Assembly (NCBI GenBank): GCA_044229535.1
Contig: JBGASU010000001.1
Location: 558,001 to 622,000, forward strand
Direction: 5' to 3'
Length of the DNA: 64,000 nt
Origin: CAZLFQ01 sp044229535
Lineage (GTDB): Bacteria; Pseudomonadota; Alphaproteobacteria; Rickettsiales; Midichloriaceae
The notes below the pieces were generated by a model. That model ran no database searches, was not told the origin of the DNA, and saw nothing but the letters and a program-made list of their open reading frames with translations. Positions 26,532 through 35,427 of the stretch are shown here, piece after piece (within the stretch, counting starts at the first letter, position 1; the number at the start of each line of letters is the position of its first letter). The translations under genes and the position numbers were made by a program.

Positions 26532-27080
26532 CTATAGTTCTGAATGACTGTTTGAATTATATTCAACTAAGAATTTTTCTAATCTTTCTGGGTAATGAGA
26601 TACAAACTCTTCTATATCAGAATCAAGAGATGATGGCTTATCAAATATACCACCACACGTTTGCTTAACTTTCTGCCAATATACACCAGTCTCTTCAGCA
26701 GAAGACTTAGAAGAAAGCACCAATTCTTCACCACTAAACATCTTGATCTTGTTTTTAAATTCACTACCTGGCACATACTCAAAAGCATGCACACCAATTA
26801 CAGAGCCCTTATTATCTAATGCATCAATATAACAATCTGCTTTCGACCTTGCGTAGACATCAGGAGCATATTCTGCCATTAATTTCACAAGACTAAGCTT
26901 TTCTTCGACATTTAATTTTTGAACAATATCAGCAATTGGAGCCATTATTTCATCAAAAAACTCTTCAAATTCTTCTTGTGATTGTCTATCCAATACCTGT
27001 CTAAACTCAATGGTAGGGAATTTATTTTTAACCACTTCGTTTAAATTTTTAATTGAATTTATTAACTGTTGTTGATCCAT
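26532..27080 (-). CDS. Unknown protein, tandem paralog A (APxxY...KAxC family)
   Basis: A 182-residue acidic, mainly helical cytosolic-type protein without signal peptide. It is not recognised. Its central part, LVKLMAEYAPDVYARSKADC (about 62-81), matches the equivalent part of the gene just upstream (FISVAADHAPNFYSVGKANC). Both continue with a strand pair, a WxxxxxxxL/C segment and a terminal helix, so the two genes are diverged duplicates. It is followed by a strong terminator. The gap from the upstream paralog is about 60 bases. Confidence 0.65.
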   Translation of the reverse strand: MDQQQLINSIKNLNEVVKNKFPTIEFRQVLDRQSQEEFEEFFDEIMAPIADIVQKLNVEEKLSLVKLMAEYAPDVYARSKADCYIDALDNKGSVIGVHAFEYVPGSEFKNKIKMFSGEELVLSSKSSAEETGVYWQKVKQTCGGIFDKPSSLDSDIEEFVSHYPERLEKFLVEYNSNSHSEL

Positions 27081-27141
27081 ATTACACCTATAATTGATCG
27101 GTTACGATGTGGATTATAACAACAAATGTGCAAAATTCAAA

Positions 27142-27735
27142 TTACAATTCAGTGGAATCTGTTGTATTAGAAAACTTTTCAACCAGCGATTCTCTAGCGA
27201 CTTCTAATGATGGGTTTAAAAATGCTTTTTCTTTTGATGGTGTAACAAAACTATCTACTATAGTCTTATTAGTATTAGCTATAAAGTCATTAACATCTTT
27301 TTCAAACTGGGCGTTTCTAATGAGTTTAGAATATATTGCCTTACACTCTAGCAAGCTATCATTTATATAATCGATCCAATCAGCTTTAGTCGCGCTGGTA
27401 GTTATAGAATGCGTATTGCCCGTAAGGTACGTCACACTTATAGAATACGGATCCGTTACAGCAATATCCCTACTCACAACATCATTACCTGTTGTAAACA
27501 TGGCAACCATACAATTAGCTTTACCTACTGAATAAAAGTTTGGTGCATGATCAGCGGCAACAGAGATAAATCTAATTAGATCTGAATTAGATATTCCTAG
27601 CCCTGTAAGAGTTGTATCCATAAAATTTACCACAGGAGTAAAACTAGCTCGGTTTAAAGCAGAATTAAATACTATGCTTGTGAAATTACCGTTAAACTGC
27701 TGCTCGATTGGGATAAGAGTTTTTTTATAGTTCAT
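27142..27735 (-). CDS. Unknown protein, tandem paralog B (APxxY...KAxC family)
   Basis: A 197-residue protein of unknown function, related to the adjacent 26532-27080 gene by the shared ADHAPNFYSVGKANC motif (about 66-80), similar length and the same order of predicted elements. It is less acidic than its neighbour and richer in Thr, Ser and Asn. There is no signal peptide and no enzyme motif. It follows the 5-FTHF cyclo-ligase gene on the same strand after about 30 bases, so the three genes may share a transcript that ends at 26485. Confidence 0.65.
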   Translation of the reverse strand: MNYKKTLIPIEQQFNGNFTSIVFNSALNRASFTPVVNFMDTTLTGLGISNSDLIRFISVAADHAPNFYSVGKANCMVAMFTTGNDVVSRDIAVTDPYSISVTYLTGNTHSITTSATKADWIDYINDSLLECKAIYSKLIRNAQFEKDVNDFIANTNKTIVDSFVTPSKEKAFLNPSLEVARESLVEKFSNTTDSTEL

Positions 27736-27766
27736 TTTTTTACCTAAAAAATTACATATAAATACG

Positions 27767-28306
27767 CTATTTAGAAATTAAGTGGATTGCAACTTCATTT
27801 ATAATAACATCTACTTTTACATCCCACTCATCAACCTCTACTCTTCCAACCTCTTGTTGCGAAAAAGCCACCAAAACTTTTTTAGCATTTGTATTATTTT
27901 TTAAATACCTGTCGTAGTACCCAGCCCCATAACCGATCCTATTGCCGCTCATGTCATACCCTAAGCATGGCACTATTACCAGATCTGGCACCTCTATCGG
28001 CATGCTTATGATAGGCTCATAACAATACTTGTTTAGTTCCAACGGATCATCTACATTCCATCTTCTAAATACTAAATTTCCATCTTCTATTCTTGGAAGA
28101 CATACTTTGCACCCTATCAACCTTTCAAACACCGGAAGTACCGAGACTTCACTATTAATTGGATAGTACCCAGCCACAACCTTTGGATTAATCTGATTTA
28201 TATAATTTAAAAGATACTCATTAATCGTCTGTTCAGCCATATTCCTAGCTTCAGAACTTATTATATCCCTTATTAATCTTAGTTTCTTTCTACTTAAACC
28301 TTTCAT
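27767..28306 (-). CDS. 5-formyltetrahydrofolate cyclo-ligase
   Basis: This enzyme uses ATP to turn 5-formyl-THF into 5,10-methenyl-THF, feeding the one-carbon pool. The 179-residue protein has the full family pattern: a basic start (SRKKLRLIRD), GYYPINSEV (41-49), CLPRIEDGNLVFRRW, and the signature VPCLGYDMSGNRIGYGAGYY followed by DRYL. Length is normal. It is divergent from ctrA, with 76 bases between the two starts. Confidence 0.93.
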   Translation of the reverse strand: MKGLSRKKLRLIRDIISSEARNMAEQTINEYLLNYINQINPKVVAGYYPINSEVSVLPVFERLIGCKVCLPRIEDGNLVFRRWNVDDPLELNKYCYEPIISMPIEVPDLVIVPCLGYDMSGNRIGYGAGYYDRYLKNNTNAKKVLVAFSQQEVGRVEVDEWDVKVDVIINEVAIHLISK

Positions 28307-28337
28307 AATTAAGAAATTTAATTGTCATTATACTTTT

Positions 28338-28353
28338 TTAACCATACTATAAT
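28338..28353 (+). promoter_or_regulatory. ctrA promoter -10 with adjoining CtrA half-site
   Basis: TATAAT at 28348-28353 is a perfect -10 about 30 bases before the ctrA ATG. TTAACCAT (28338-28345), a CtrA half-site, ends two bases before it. A site at that place would fit autoregulation, as known for ctrA in Caulobacter; a full TTAA-N7-TTAA is not present (TTAT with six bases). Confidence 0.5.
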
Positions 28354-28382
28354 AGTTGTGGGCCTAATCAAACAGGTTATTT

Positions 28383-29090
28383 ATGAGAGTACTTATTATT
28401 GAGGATAATTCCTCTACAGCTAAAACCATAGAGCTAGCGTTAGCAAAAGAAGGAATAGTTTGCGATATAGTTGTGCTCGGCCAAGAAGGCCTAGAGATCA
28501 CAAAACTCTACGAATATGGACTGATTATATTAGATCTAATGCTTCCAGATATGCATGGCTATGATGTACTCAAGAAACTGAGAAACTCAAAAGTAGATAT
28601 ACCTATTCTAATCCTTTCTGGTTTAGGTGATTCAGAACAAAAAATAAAAGGCCTTGGCTTTGGTGCAGATGATTATCTAACAAAACCTTTTAATATAGGC
28701 GAGTTGGTTGCTAGAGTTAAAGCCATAACCAGAAGATCAAAGGGACACTCGGAATCAATGGTAGAGATTGCAGACCTCAAAATAAATATGGACAGCCACA
28801 GCTCTACAATTGGCACGAAACCAATTCATCTAACAGCAAAAGAACAATCTGTACTCGAACTACTTGCTCTGCACAAGGGGCAAGTTGTGACAAAAGAACA
28901 GTTTTTGACTCATTTATACAATGGTATCCACGAACCAGAACTTAAAATCATCGACGTATTTGTTTGCAAAATGCGTAAAAAACTATTTGAAACTTCTGGT
29001 AGAAATTATATTGAAACTGTTTGGGGAAGAGGTTATATCCTAAAACATCCAGAACAGATACCTGAAAATCAACGCAAAATAGCTGAATAA
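28383..29090 (+). CDS. ctrA: Cell-cycle response regulator CtrA
   Basis: CtrA is the OmpR-type master regulator of the alphaproteobacterial cell cycle; in Rhodobacter it is also needed for GTA expression. The receiver domain has E7/D8, the phosphorylation site D51 in LIILDLMLPDMHGYDVL and the conserved lysine in YLTKPF. The linker ARVKAITRRSKGHSES and the winged-helix domain (HLTAKEQSVLELLALHKGQV, EPELKIIDVFVCKMRKKL, YIETVWGRGYIL) closely follow Caulobacter CtrA. Length 235 is typical. dsbD starts two bases after the stop. No CtrA-pathway kinase or phosphotransferase is in the window. Confidence 0.96.
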   Translation: MRVLIIEDNSSTAKTIELALAKEGIVCDIVVLGQEGLEITKLYEYGLIILDLMLPDMHGYDVLKKLRNSKVDIPILILSGLGDSEQKIKGLGFGADDYLTKPFNIGELVARVKAITRRSKGHSESMVEIADLKINMDSHSSTIGTKPIHLTAKEQSVLELLALHKGQVVTKEQFLTHLYNGIHEPELKIIDVFVCKMRKKLFETSGRNYIETVWGRGYILKHPEQIPENQRKIAE

Positions 29091-29092
29091 AT

Positions 29093-30844
29093 ATGAATAA
29101 TTTCAAAAAACTATGGATCGCTTCATTCCTAGCGGTGATAATTTCATTATGCAATGAAGTATTCGCAGCACCAATGGATTTACCTGTAAAAGCTGACTTG
29201 TCACCTGTAGAGTATACAGCTACGGAAGCTCATATAGCTTTGCATTTCACCATTCCTAACGGCTGGAAAGTTTATTCAAATAATCCAGGAGATAGTGGAC
29301 TGCCTATTGTTATTGATTTTAAAAACTCTAAAAACATTAAAAGCCATGATATAACTTGGCCTCCATCAGAAGTAATGATTGATAAATTTGGCAGCGAAGA
29401 AATGCGAACCAATGTTTATAAAAAAGATACATTTATTCCTATAAAAATCATTCCAGAAGATACCACAAAGCCAATTGCTATAAACGCAACATTAACTTAT
29501 GGCGCTTGCGAGAAAGTCTGTATAGGTCAGGATGGAAAGTTTAATTTTGCAATTGAGCCAAAATTCGTTAATAACGAACTAAAAAAAAAATGCTATGATA
29601 TAATAAAACAGTGTCGTGGATCGAGTGAAAGCACCAATCCCGAAACACCATTCTACATTATAGTTATATTCGCATTATTAGGAGGCATGATTCTAAATCT
29701 AATGCCGTGCGTTCTACCAGTTCTCGCACTCAAGCTCTTAAATATAGTGAAGTACGCAGGACTTACTAAAAAACAGATTACAGCAAATCTTTTAGCAACA
29801 TCTTTTGGTATTATTTCAACATTTATCTTGCTCGCTGCCGTTACTATAATATTCAAAATTATTGGTATGAATTTTGGCTGGGGCTTCCAATTCCAAGAAC
29901 CATGGTTCTTGATATTCATTGCAGTTATATTAACAGTATTTGCTTCGAACCTCTGGGGGGAATTTGAAATTAATTTACCTCAATGGCTCAGTGATAGTGC
30001 GTCAAAAACCCATAAGGAATATTCTATAAACAATAGTATTGCTGCTGGCGCATTTGCAACATTGCTTGCAACTCCCTGCACTGCCCCATTTTTATCAGTT
30101 AGTATTGCGTTTGCGCTTAGCCAATCTGAATGGATGATAATGTTTATATATATAATGGTTGGTGTAGGAATGTCGGCACCTTACTTATTACTTGCAGCAA
30201 CTCCAAAAACATTAACTCTATTGCCAAAACCTGGGAAATGGATGATTAATCTGAAAAAGTTTTTTGCCGTACTTTTAGTACTAACATTAGTTTGGATATT
30301 ATATGTTTTATACTACCAAATAAGCACATACTCTCTTGCTATATTGGTTGGCTGTTTACTACTTGTGAAATTCGTGTTTTCAAATTCAATAAAATCTAAA
30401 AACCTCAGAATACTTGCCATAATAACAGTATTAATATCAGTAATAGCCCTTCCACAAATAATGGAGCGTAATGTCAATGAAAACACTACATACCAATCAT
30501 CATTATGGGAGCCATTTAGCGAAGAAAAACTTTCTAAGTATATAAGTGAGGACAAAACTATTTTAGTGGATATTACCGCTGAATGGTGTCTAATTTGCAA
30601 AGGGAATAAGTTCTTCGTCCTTGAACAACCTGATATTTTAAAATTCCTAAAGGATAATAATGTTGTGATGATGCGGGGTGATTATACAAATCGCTCAGAC
30701 ATCCTCACAAAATTCCTACAAAAAAATAACCGCCCTGGAATACCATTTAACATTGTATATGGCTCAAATAATAAAAAAGGTATTGTCCTACCCGAAGTAT
30801 TAACTAAGGAAGCTTTAAAATCTGCAATTAAGACTGTAAATTAA
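29093..30844 (+). CDS. dsbD: Thiol:disulfide interchange protein DsbD/ScsB-like
   Basis: DsbD passes electrons from cytosolic thioredoxin across the membrane to periplasmic thiols. The order seen is a signal peptide (about 1-25, ending VFAAP), a periplasmic domain with C139/C143 (YGACEKVC), a membrane part beginning near 187 with C206 (NLMPCVLPVLALK) and C329 (ATPCTAPF), and a C-terminal thioredoxin-like domain with C499/C502 (WCLICK). All three redox pairs are therefore present. It is probably co-translated with ctrA and could serve cytochrome c maturation together with CcmF (inference). A hairpin terminator follows. Confidence 0.92.
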   Translation: MNNFKKLWIASFLAVIISLCNEVFAAPMDLPVKADLSPVEYTATEAHIALHFTIPNGWKVYSNNPGDSGLPIVIDFKNSKNIKSHDITWPPSEVMIDKFGSEEMRTNVYKKDTFIPIKIIPEDTTKPIAINATLTYGACEKVCIGQDGKFNFAIEPKFVNNELKKKCYDIIKQCRGSSESTNPETPFYIIVIFALLGGMILNLMPCVLPVLALKLLNIVKYAGLTKKQITANLLATSFGIISTFILLAAVTIIFKIIGMNFGWGFQFQEPWFLIFIAVILTVFASNLWGEFEINLPQWLSDSASKTHKEYSINNSIAAGAFATLLATPCTAPFLSVSIAFALSQSEWMIMFIYIMVGVGMSAPYLLLAATPKTLTLLPKPGKWMINLKKFFAVLLVLTLVWILYVLYYQISTYSLAILVGCLLLVKFVFSNSIKSKNLRILAIITVLISVIALPQIMERNVNENTTYQSSLWEPFSEEKLSKYISEDKTILVDITAEWCLICKGNKFFVLEQPDILKFLKDNNVVMMRGDYTNRSDILTKFLQKNNRPGIPFNIVYGSNNKKGIVLPEVLTKEALKSAIKTVN

Positions 30845-30851
30845 CGTGTCG

Positions 30852-30916
30852 TACCGTAGCTCTTGTCCCGTCCGAAGCTTCAGCAAAATCGGATGGCTAC
30901 GGTATTCAGCTTTTTT
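30852..30916 (+). terminator. Long hairpin and T run after dsbD
   Basis: TACCGTAGC (30852-30860) pairs with GCTACGGTA (30896-30904), and the inner CGTCCGA (30869-30875) pairs with TCGGATG (30889-30895) through one G-U pair. Six T residues follow at 30911-30916. The T run is six bases away from the stem, so efficiency is uncertain. It is the first element of the 387-base gap 30845-31231, which holds this hairpin, repeat copy 2 and a hairpin-rich stretch, but no convincing gene. Confidence 0.6.
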
Positions 30917-30919
30917 ATA

Positions 30920-31019
30920 ATGAGAAGAAGATGTTTGGATGTGCTCTTGGGGGGAATTTTTGCGCCGCGAACGCGGACTTTTAGCAAAAATTAGCACATC
31001 CAACGAATTCTTCAAATTC
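30920..31019 (+). repeat. Structured palindromic repeat, copy 2
   Basis: This is the inverted counterpart of 8761-8858. GGATGTGC (30937-30944) pairs with GCACATCC (30994-31001), where copy 1 has GGGTGTGC/GCACACCC. AATTTTTGC-type arms enclose a small GC hairpin with different bases (CGCGG/CCGCG instead of CGCC/GGCG). The end forms GAATT/AATTC where copy 1 has AGATTC/GAATCT. The changes keep the pairing, so structure is conserved rather than sequence alone. Both copies lie downstream of a gene in the same relative orientation (dsbD here, acnA for copy 1). Confidence 0.8.
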
Positions 31020-31020
31020 A

Positions 31021-31140
31021 CTCAAAAAGTAATGGCTGGATCGCGAAGTTGTCATTAAGTGGGGCTAAGGAAAAATATTCCATGATGATGCGGATTACTT
31101 ATGCAACTTTTTGAGAAGCACTTTCTCAAGCTTTAATGAC
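31021..31140 (+). other. Hairpin-rich leader with mutually exclusive stems
   Basis: Three perfect stems can form but not all together. CTCAAAAAGT (31021-31030) pairs with ACTTTTTGAG (31106-31115). TTGAGAA (31111-31117) pairs with TTCTCAA (31123-31129). GTCATTAA (31051-31058) pairs with TTAATGAC (31133-31140). The first two share 31111-31115. The stretch lies about 90 bases before the ABC exporter gene and could be an attenuator-like leader, a small RNA or another repeat relic. Beyond it, 31141-31231 shows nothing recognisable apart from AAGG before the start codon. Confidence 0.4.
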
Positions 31141-31231
31141 GAATTATAATTAGAGCCTATACCTTACTTTAGCGTTGCACCTGAAAAATCAGAGTGTTAA
31201 GCTAGTACATCGTATTTTTTAAGGTTAATAA

Positions 31232-33028
31232 TTGACGACTTTTCCAAAAACACTCACTGGCTTTCTTCTATATTTTATGAAGAAAAATTTCTGGGGATTC
31301 TTCTTAATACAACTAATGTGTTTCGGCTGGACTCTAGATCACACTTTAATGCCATTAGTATTCGGCAAAGTTGTTGGAAGGATAGAAGGATATACTGGTG
31401 ACAGGACTGAAATTTGGAATGCTATATCAACAGTAATATTACTCGGTGGCCTGCTGTGGATTTCTATAGAAGTAATGATGCGCGTATCTGGAATACTAAT
31501 GATGCGGATTTTCCCACAGTTTGAAGCTAATATAAGGCTATCTATGTTTGAGTATGTGAACCATCATTCTCATTCTTTCTTTGCAGATAATTTTGCAGGC
31601 AGTGTTGCAAATAAAATAAATGATATGCCGCGAAGTGCGCAAGCAATTTTAGAAATGGTTTTAACTCTCTTCATACCAATAATCGCTACTACAATCATAA
31701 CCACAGTTATGTTTACCTACTTACACCCACTCTTTGGAGCTGTGATTTTTACTTGGATAGTAATCCATATGGGAATTTGTATCTACACCTCTAAAACCTG
31801 TCAGCTATATTCAAACGTACATGCAGAAAGTCGTAGCAGATTAGTTGGTAGAATTGTCGATAGCTTTACAAATAATGTTAGCGTACGGATTTTCTCACGC
31901 AGAAATTACGAATACGAATTCGCAAAACGCTTCCAACAAGATGAAATTGTAAAACACAAGGCAGCTCTTTGGTATGTGGAAAAAATAAAAATACTACTTG
32001 GGTTATTATGCTTTTTATTTATTGGGGTTGGCCTTACTACACTGCAAATATACTGCTATAAAAACAGTATTATCGAACTTTCTGATTTAGCTTATACATT
32101 TCAAGCTTCATACCACGTCACAATTGTAGCCTTTTGGGCTGGCCTAGAACTCCCTCGTCTATTTCGCGAAATTGGCGTTTGCAAACAATCCTTAGGATTA
32201 ATAAACGCACCAATACAAATAGTGGATAAATCTGATGCCATTCCAATTAAAATTTCACGTGGAGAAATCAAATTTGATAACGTCACCTTCAGGTACGAAC
32301 ACAATAATAATATATTTAATAATCAAAATATTTTAATCCCTTCTGGGCAAAAAGTAGGTTTAGTTGGATTTTCTGGAAGTGGTAAAACCACATTTGTGAA
32401 TTTAATTTTGAGATATTTTGATGTTGCAGGAGGAGCTATTTACGTTGACGGTCATAATATAAAAGATGTGACGCAAGATAGTCTTCGCGAACAAATTGCC
32501 ATGATTCCTCAAGAACCTAGCTTATTCCATAGGTCGGTATTGGAAAACATTCGCTATGGGGATATAAGTGCTACAGATGCGCAAGTTATTGAAGCTTCTA
32601 AAAAAGCACATTGCCATGAATTTATAACTAAACTTAAAGATAAATATAATACTCAAGTTGGCGAGCGAGGCCTAAAACTCTCTGGTGGGCAAAGACAACG
32701 TATTGCTATTGCACGCGCTATTTTGAAAAAAGCACCAATTCTAATTATGGATGAAGCCACTTCCGCTCTAGATACGGTTACAGAGAAATATATTCAAAAA
32801 AGTATTAAGGAAATGGCGAAAGATCGCACTACTATTATTATTGCTCATAGACTATCAACCCTTGCAGACATGGATAGAATTTTAGTGTTCAAAGATGGGT
32901 ATATTATTGAAGATGGCAGGCATCAAGATCTTCTAAAACGCAATGGTCATTATGCTCAACTCTGGAGCTTACAAGTTGACGGCTTTATACCAGATCTCTC
33001 TGAAGAAAAAGGTGAAGACGATTTTTAG
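31232..33028 (+). CDS. ABC exporter, fused membrane and ATPase domains (MsbA/multidrug type)
   Basis: A 598-residue half-transporter. Residues 1-310 hold six membrane helices of a type I exporter. The ATPase domain has Walker A GFSGSGKTT, Q-loop MIPQEPSLFH, signature LSGGQRQRIAIARAI, Walker B LIMDEATSALD and the switch histidine in IIIAHRLSTL. The start is TTG with AAGG seven bases upstream; an ATG 45 bases later (31277) is an alternative. Substrate cannot be told; MsbA-like lipid export or drug export are both possible. It converges on the unknown gene at 33037. Confidence 0.9.
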   Translation: MTTFPKTLTGFLLYFMKKNFWGFFLIQLMCFGWTLDHTLMPLVFGKVVGRIEGYTGDRTEIWNAISTVILLGGLLWISIEVMMRVSGILMMRIFPQFEANIRLSMFEYVNHHSHSFFADNFAGSVANKINDMPRSAQAILEMVLTLFIPIIATTIITTVMFTYLHPLFGAVIFTWIVIHMGICIYTSKTCQLYSNVHAESRSRLVGRIVDSFTNNVSVRIFSRRNYEYEFAKRFQQDEIVKHKAALWYVEKIKILLGLLCFLFIGVGLTTLQIYCYKNSIIELSDLAYTFQASYHVTIVAFWAGLELPRLFREIGVCKQSLGLINAPIQIVDKSDAIPIKISRGEIKFDNVTFRYEHNNNIFNNQNILIPSGQKVGLVGFSGSGKTTFVNLILRYFDVAGGAIYVDGHNIKDVTQDSLREQIAMIPQEPSLFHRSVLENIRYGDISATDAQVIEASKKAHCHEFITKLKDKYNTQVGERGLKLSGGQRQRIAIARAILKKAPILIMDEATSALDTVTEKYIQKSIKEMAKDRTTIIIAHRLSTLADMDRILVFKDGYIIEDGRHQDLLKRNGHYAQLWSLQVDGFIPDLSEEKGEDDF

Positions 33029-33036
33029 CAATTCAT

Positions 33037-34083
33037 TCACCGCTCTAGTCCCGTTGCATTCCTTCTGACGCAATCCATAACAGGATTTATTAATACATCA
33101 ATCACTGTTTGAGATATAAAGACATTAGAAGGCATAATATCTTCCTGCCTTTCTCCACAAAAAAAATCGATTTTATTCAAATAATTTTTATCATTTTGCA
33201 TAAATCTTCTTAATGAATTAAGCACACCGTATTCTGAAACTAGTAAAATCGATTCGCATCCACTTCCTATATCGTTCATAATTTTCTGGGCAATAACATC
33301 ACTATTAACATCATATTCAAAACCTATTGCCTCCACTCCACCTAATATATCTGGATAATCTATGCTGAAATACTGAATTAGCCTATTTACCATAATCAAG
33401 CATTGGTTTGAATTACCGTGTAAAATAACCGTCCTTGAATACGTTATTTCAATAAGATGGAAATTTGCAATTGCTGAAACCATAGAGGCAATGTCAGTAT
33501 CTTGATTTATCAAAACTACAACTAGATCGTAATGTTCTTTATTTCTGGGAAACACCACTATTTTTCCCAAACCAAACAAATAATTTACAATTTTATCTCG
33601 ATTTTTCTGTATCCTATTATAAAGGAAATCCAAATTTATGATTCTTTCTAACGTTTGGCATAACGCTGAGCTTGCTAATTCTTCAGTAGCAAAAAATAAA
33701 TTCCTACTTTTTTCGGGCAGTATACAGAGAAAAAGACTATTTAAAGATTCGAATTCGTATCTAGACATATCTTTAAAAACAGAATATATAATGGCTTCAT
33801 AATCATAATTGATAACAACTGAAAGAGTATCAATATCTGGAACTGGCGCTAAATCAAAAGACTCTTCGTCATCAGAAGAACTTACGTTTGTACTTTGTAT
33901 AGCATTATTAGCTTTTATAGCTTGGTTATATAATACCGCCTTTCTAAGGAGATCTTGCCCTCTTTTCCTACCAGACATTTTGGTTTTGAATACCATCTCA
34001 GACGTGCCTGCAGCTGATGCTGCTAATTTACTCTTAGCAATATTAGCAACAACCCATCTATTTGGAATGTAAATATTCAACAT
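33037..34083 (-). CDS. Unknown protein with acidic Ser-rich linker and alpha/beta domain (family shared with 37946-38941)
   Basis: A 348-residue protein, not recognised. Residues 1-65 are basic and then Ser/Asp/Glu rich (NVSSSDDEESFD). The rest is an alternating strand/helix domain with YDLVVVLINQDT, TYSRTVILHGNSN and ESILLVSEYGVLNSLRRF. The gene at 37946-38941 has the same design and comparable segments (YDSIVLIFRDEV, DFIIVFHPNN, TKVLIVANAEYEEQL) and a similar end (CVRRNATG and NFCRNTG). Together they flank the glycosyltransferase/MFS cluster. The VLIV-x-E/H pattern faintly recalls histidine-phosphatase folds, but catalytic residues are not convincing. Confidence 0.65.
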   Translation of the reverse strand: MLNIYIPNRWVVANIAKSKLAASAAGTSEMVFKTKMSGRKRGQDLLRKAVLYNQAIKANNAIQSTNVSSSDDEESFDLAPVPDIDTLSVVINYDYEAIIYSVFKDMSRYEFESLNSLFLCILPEKSRNLFFATEELASSALCQTLERIINLDFLYNRIQKNRDKIVNYLFGLGKIVVFPRNKEHYDLVVVLINQDTDIASMVSAIANFHLIEITYSRTVILHGNSNQCLIMVNRLIQYFSIDYPDILGGVEAIGFEYDVNSDVIAQKIMNDIGSGCESILLVSEYGVLNSLRRFMQNDKNYLNKIDFFCGERQEDIMPSNVFISQTVIDVLINPVMDCVRRNATGLER

Positions 34084-34239
34084 AAAATATATAAATTTTT
34101 GAAATTATACAATAAAACTATACTTTATGGGAGTCCTAATCCACAAACACCATACAATATACACCATTTACTATAGGTATAATTTGTAATTATGGAATAT
34201 TAGTATAAGTTTTATAGCAACTTATGAAATCTACATGAC

Positions 34240-35427
34240 ATGAAATTAAAAAAAGGAGACATATTATTTCTACCAATATTGCTTCCTTTAATTATCTATT
34301 GTTTTTTATACCTAGAACACTTCTATTTCTTTAATCTACACACCTTTCAAATAGTAAACACTAGTGCTAAGAATATTTTACTAGTGTCCTCTCGCCATTC
34401 CCTAGCAGAAAAACAGGAAAGCTTTCATAACTGCAAAGCTTTGAACAATCTTGGCTACAATTGCTATATATTTGAGTATAACAACTCGCCTTTTTTGAAA
34501 GAAACTTTTCGCACGTACATCAACGGAATACATAAAGCAGTGAATTATTATATAGAACCTTACTTTATATATTATAATGTACCAAGCATGCTTTATCACA
34601 ACAGTAATTATTATAAATACGGCACTTTGGATGTAGGACAATACACATCGGTAATGAGGGAAAAAAAAGATAATCCAGAAGTAAAAAAAGAATTAGAAGA
34701 GTTTAAGCCATATACAAAATGGCTTAACTATTTCGATGGATTAATTATTTATGGAGACAATCAAAAATGGGCTAAAAGCTTTTTATCAGATCTAAAGACA
34801 AAGCATCCAGAAATGACCAATAATTTTCTATATAATTTTTTCCCCTCTGTCCCAAAAACAGATTACACTCTATCTGAAAGAAAATACTTATTTTATAGTG
34901 GCTCTAATTGGGATGACAGAAGAGGATCTGAACACTTTAGAAGAATATATAAGCTACTTGATCAAAAAGATTATTTTGCCGTTTGGGGTAGGATTGAAAA
35001 TTGGAAATTTTTAGAAAAATCTTATAAAGGCACAATCAATTTTGATCAAGATAGCTTAGTAAAAGCCATACAAAGCTCTGGAATAGCGCTATTATTTCAT
35101 ACAGACTATCATATTAAATACGGTATACCTTCAAAACGAGTGTTTGAAGCTGCAGCAGCAAGTGCAGTAATCTTATCTGATAGAAATCCTTTTATTATCA
35201 GAGAATTTGGAGATTGTGCTTTTTATATTGATACAGAAAAATCACCAGAAGAAGTTGTCAATCAAATAGACGTCATAGTTACGCATATAAAACAAAACTC
35301 AATAACCGCACAAGAAAAATCTCTCTGCACTCATAGTATATTCTTAAAAAAGTTTACTTTAGAAAAGCAATGGGAGAAGATATTGCAAATGCATGAGGAC
35401 CTAATGTTAAAAAATGAGAAAAAGTAA
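34240..35427 (+). CDS. Membrane-anchored glycosyltransferase (CgeB-like, GT-B), tandem copy 1
   Basis: The 395-residue protein has one N-terminal membrane helix (about 8-28) and then a GT-B-like fold. The first half contains KNILLVSSRHSLAEKQESFH and YGTLDVGQY. The second half contains YGIPSKRVFEAAAASAVILS followed by DRNPFIIREFGD, the typical C-terminal sugar-nucleotide site of CgeB-like and group 1 transferases. It overlaps its paralog by 14 bases, so both are translated together. Its role is probably surface-glycan synthesis at the inner membrane; the sugar is unknown. The upstream gap 34084-34239 is AT-rich with no other feature seen. Confidence 0.75.
   Translation: MKLKKGDILFLPILLPLIIYCFLYLEHFYFFNLHTFQIVNTSAKNILLVSSRHSLAEKQESFHNCKALNNLGYNCYIFEYNNSPFLKETFRTYINGIHKAVNYYIEPYFIYYNVPSMLYHNSNYYKYGTLDVGQYTSVMREKKDNPEVKKELEEFKPYTKWLNYFDGLIIYGDNQKWAKSFLSDLKTKHPEMTNNFLYNFFPSVPKTDYTLSERKYLFYSGSNWDDRRGSEHFRRIYKLLDQKDYFAVWGRIENWKFLEKSYKGTINFDQDSLVKAIQSSGIALLFHTDYHIKYGIPSKRVFEAAAASAVILSDRNPFIIREFGDCAFYIDTEKSPEEVVNQIDVIVTHIKQNSITAQEKSLCTHSIFLKKFTLEKQWEKILQMHEDLMLKNEKK

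Noticed and set aside
30815..31021. A 68-residue minus-strand frame running through repeat copy 2
   Set aside because: The frame is open because the repeat itself is open in that frame; it begins inside the repeat flank, ends inside dsbD and has no start signal.
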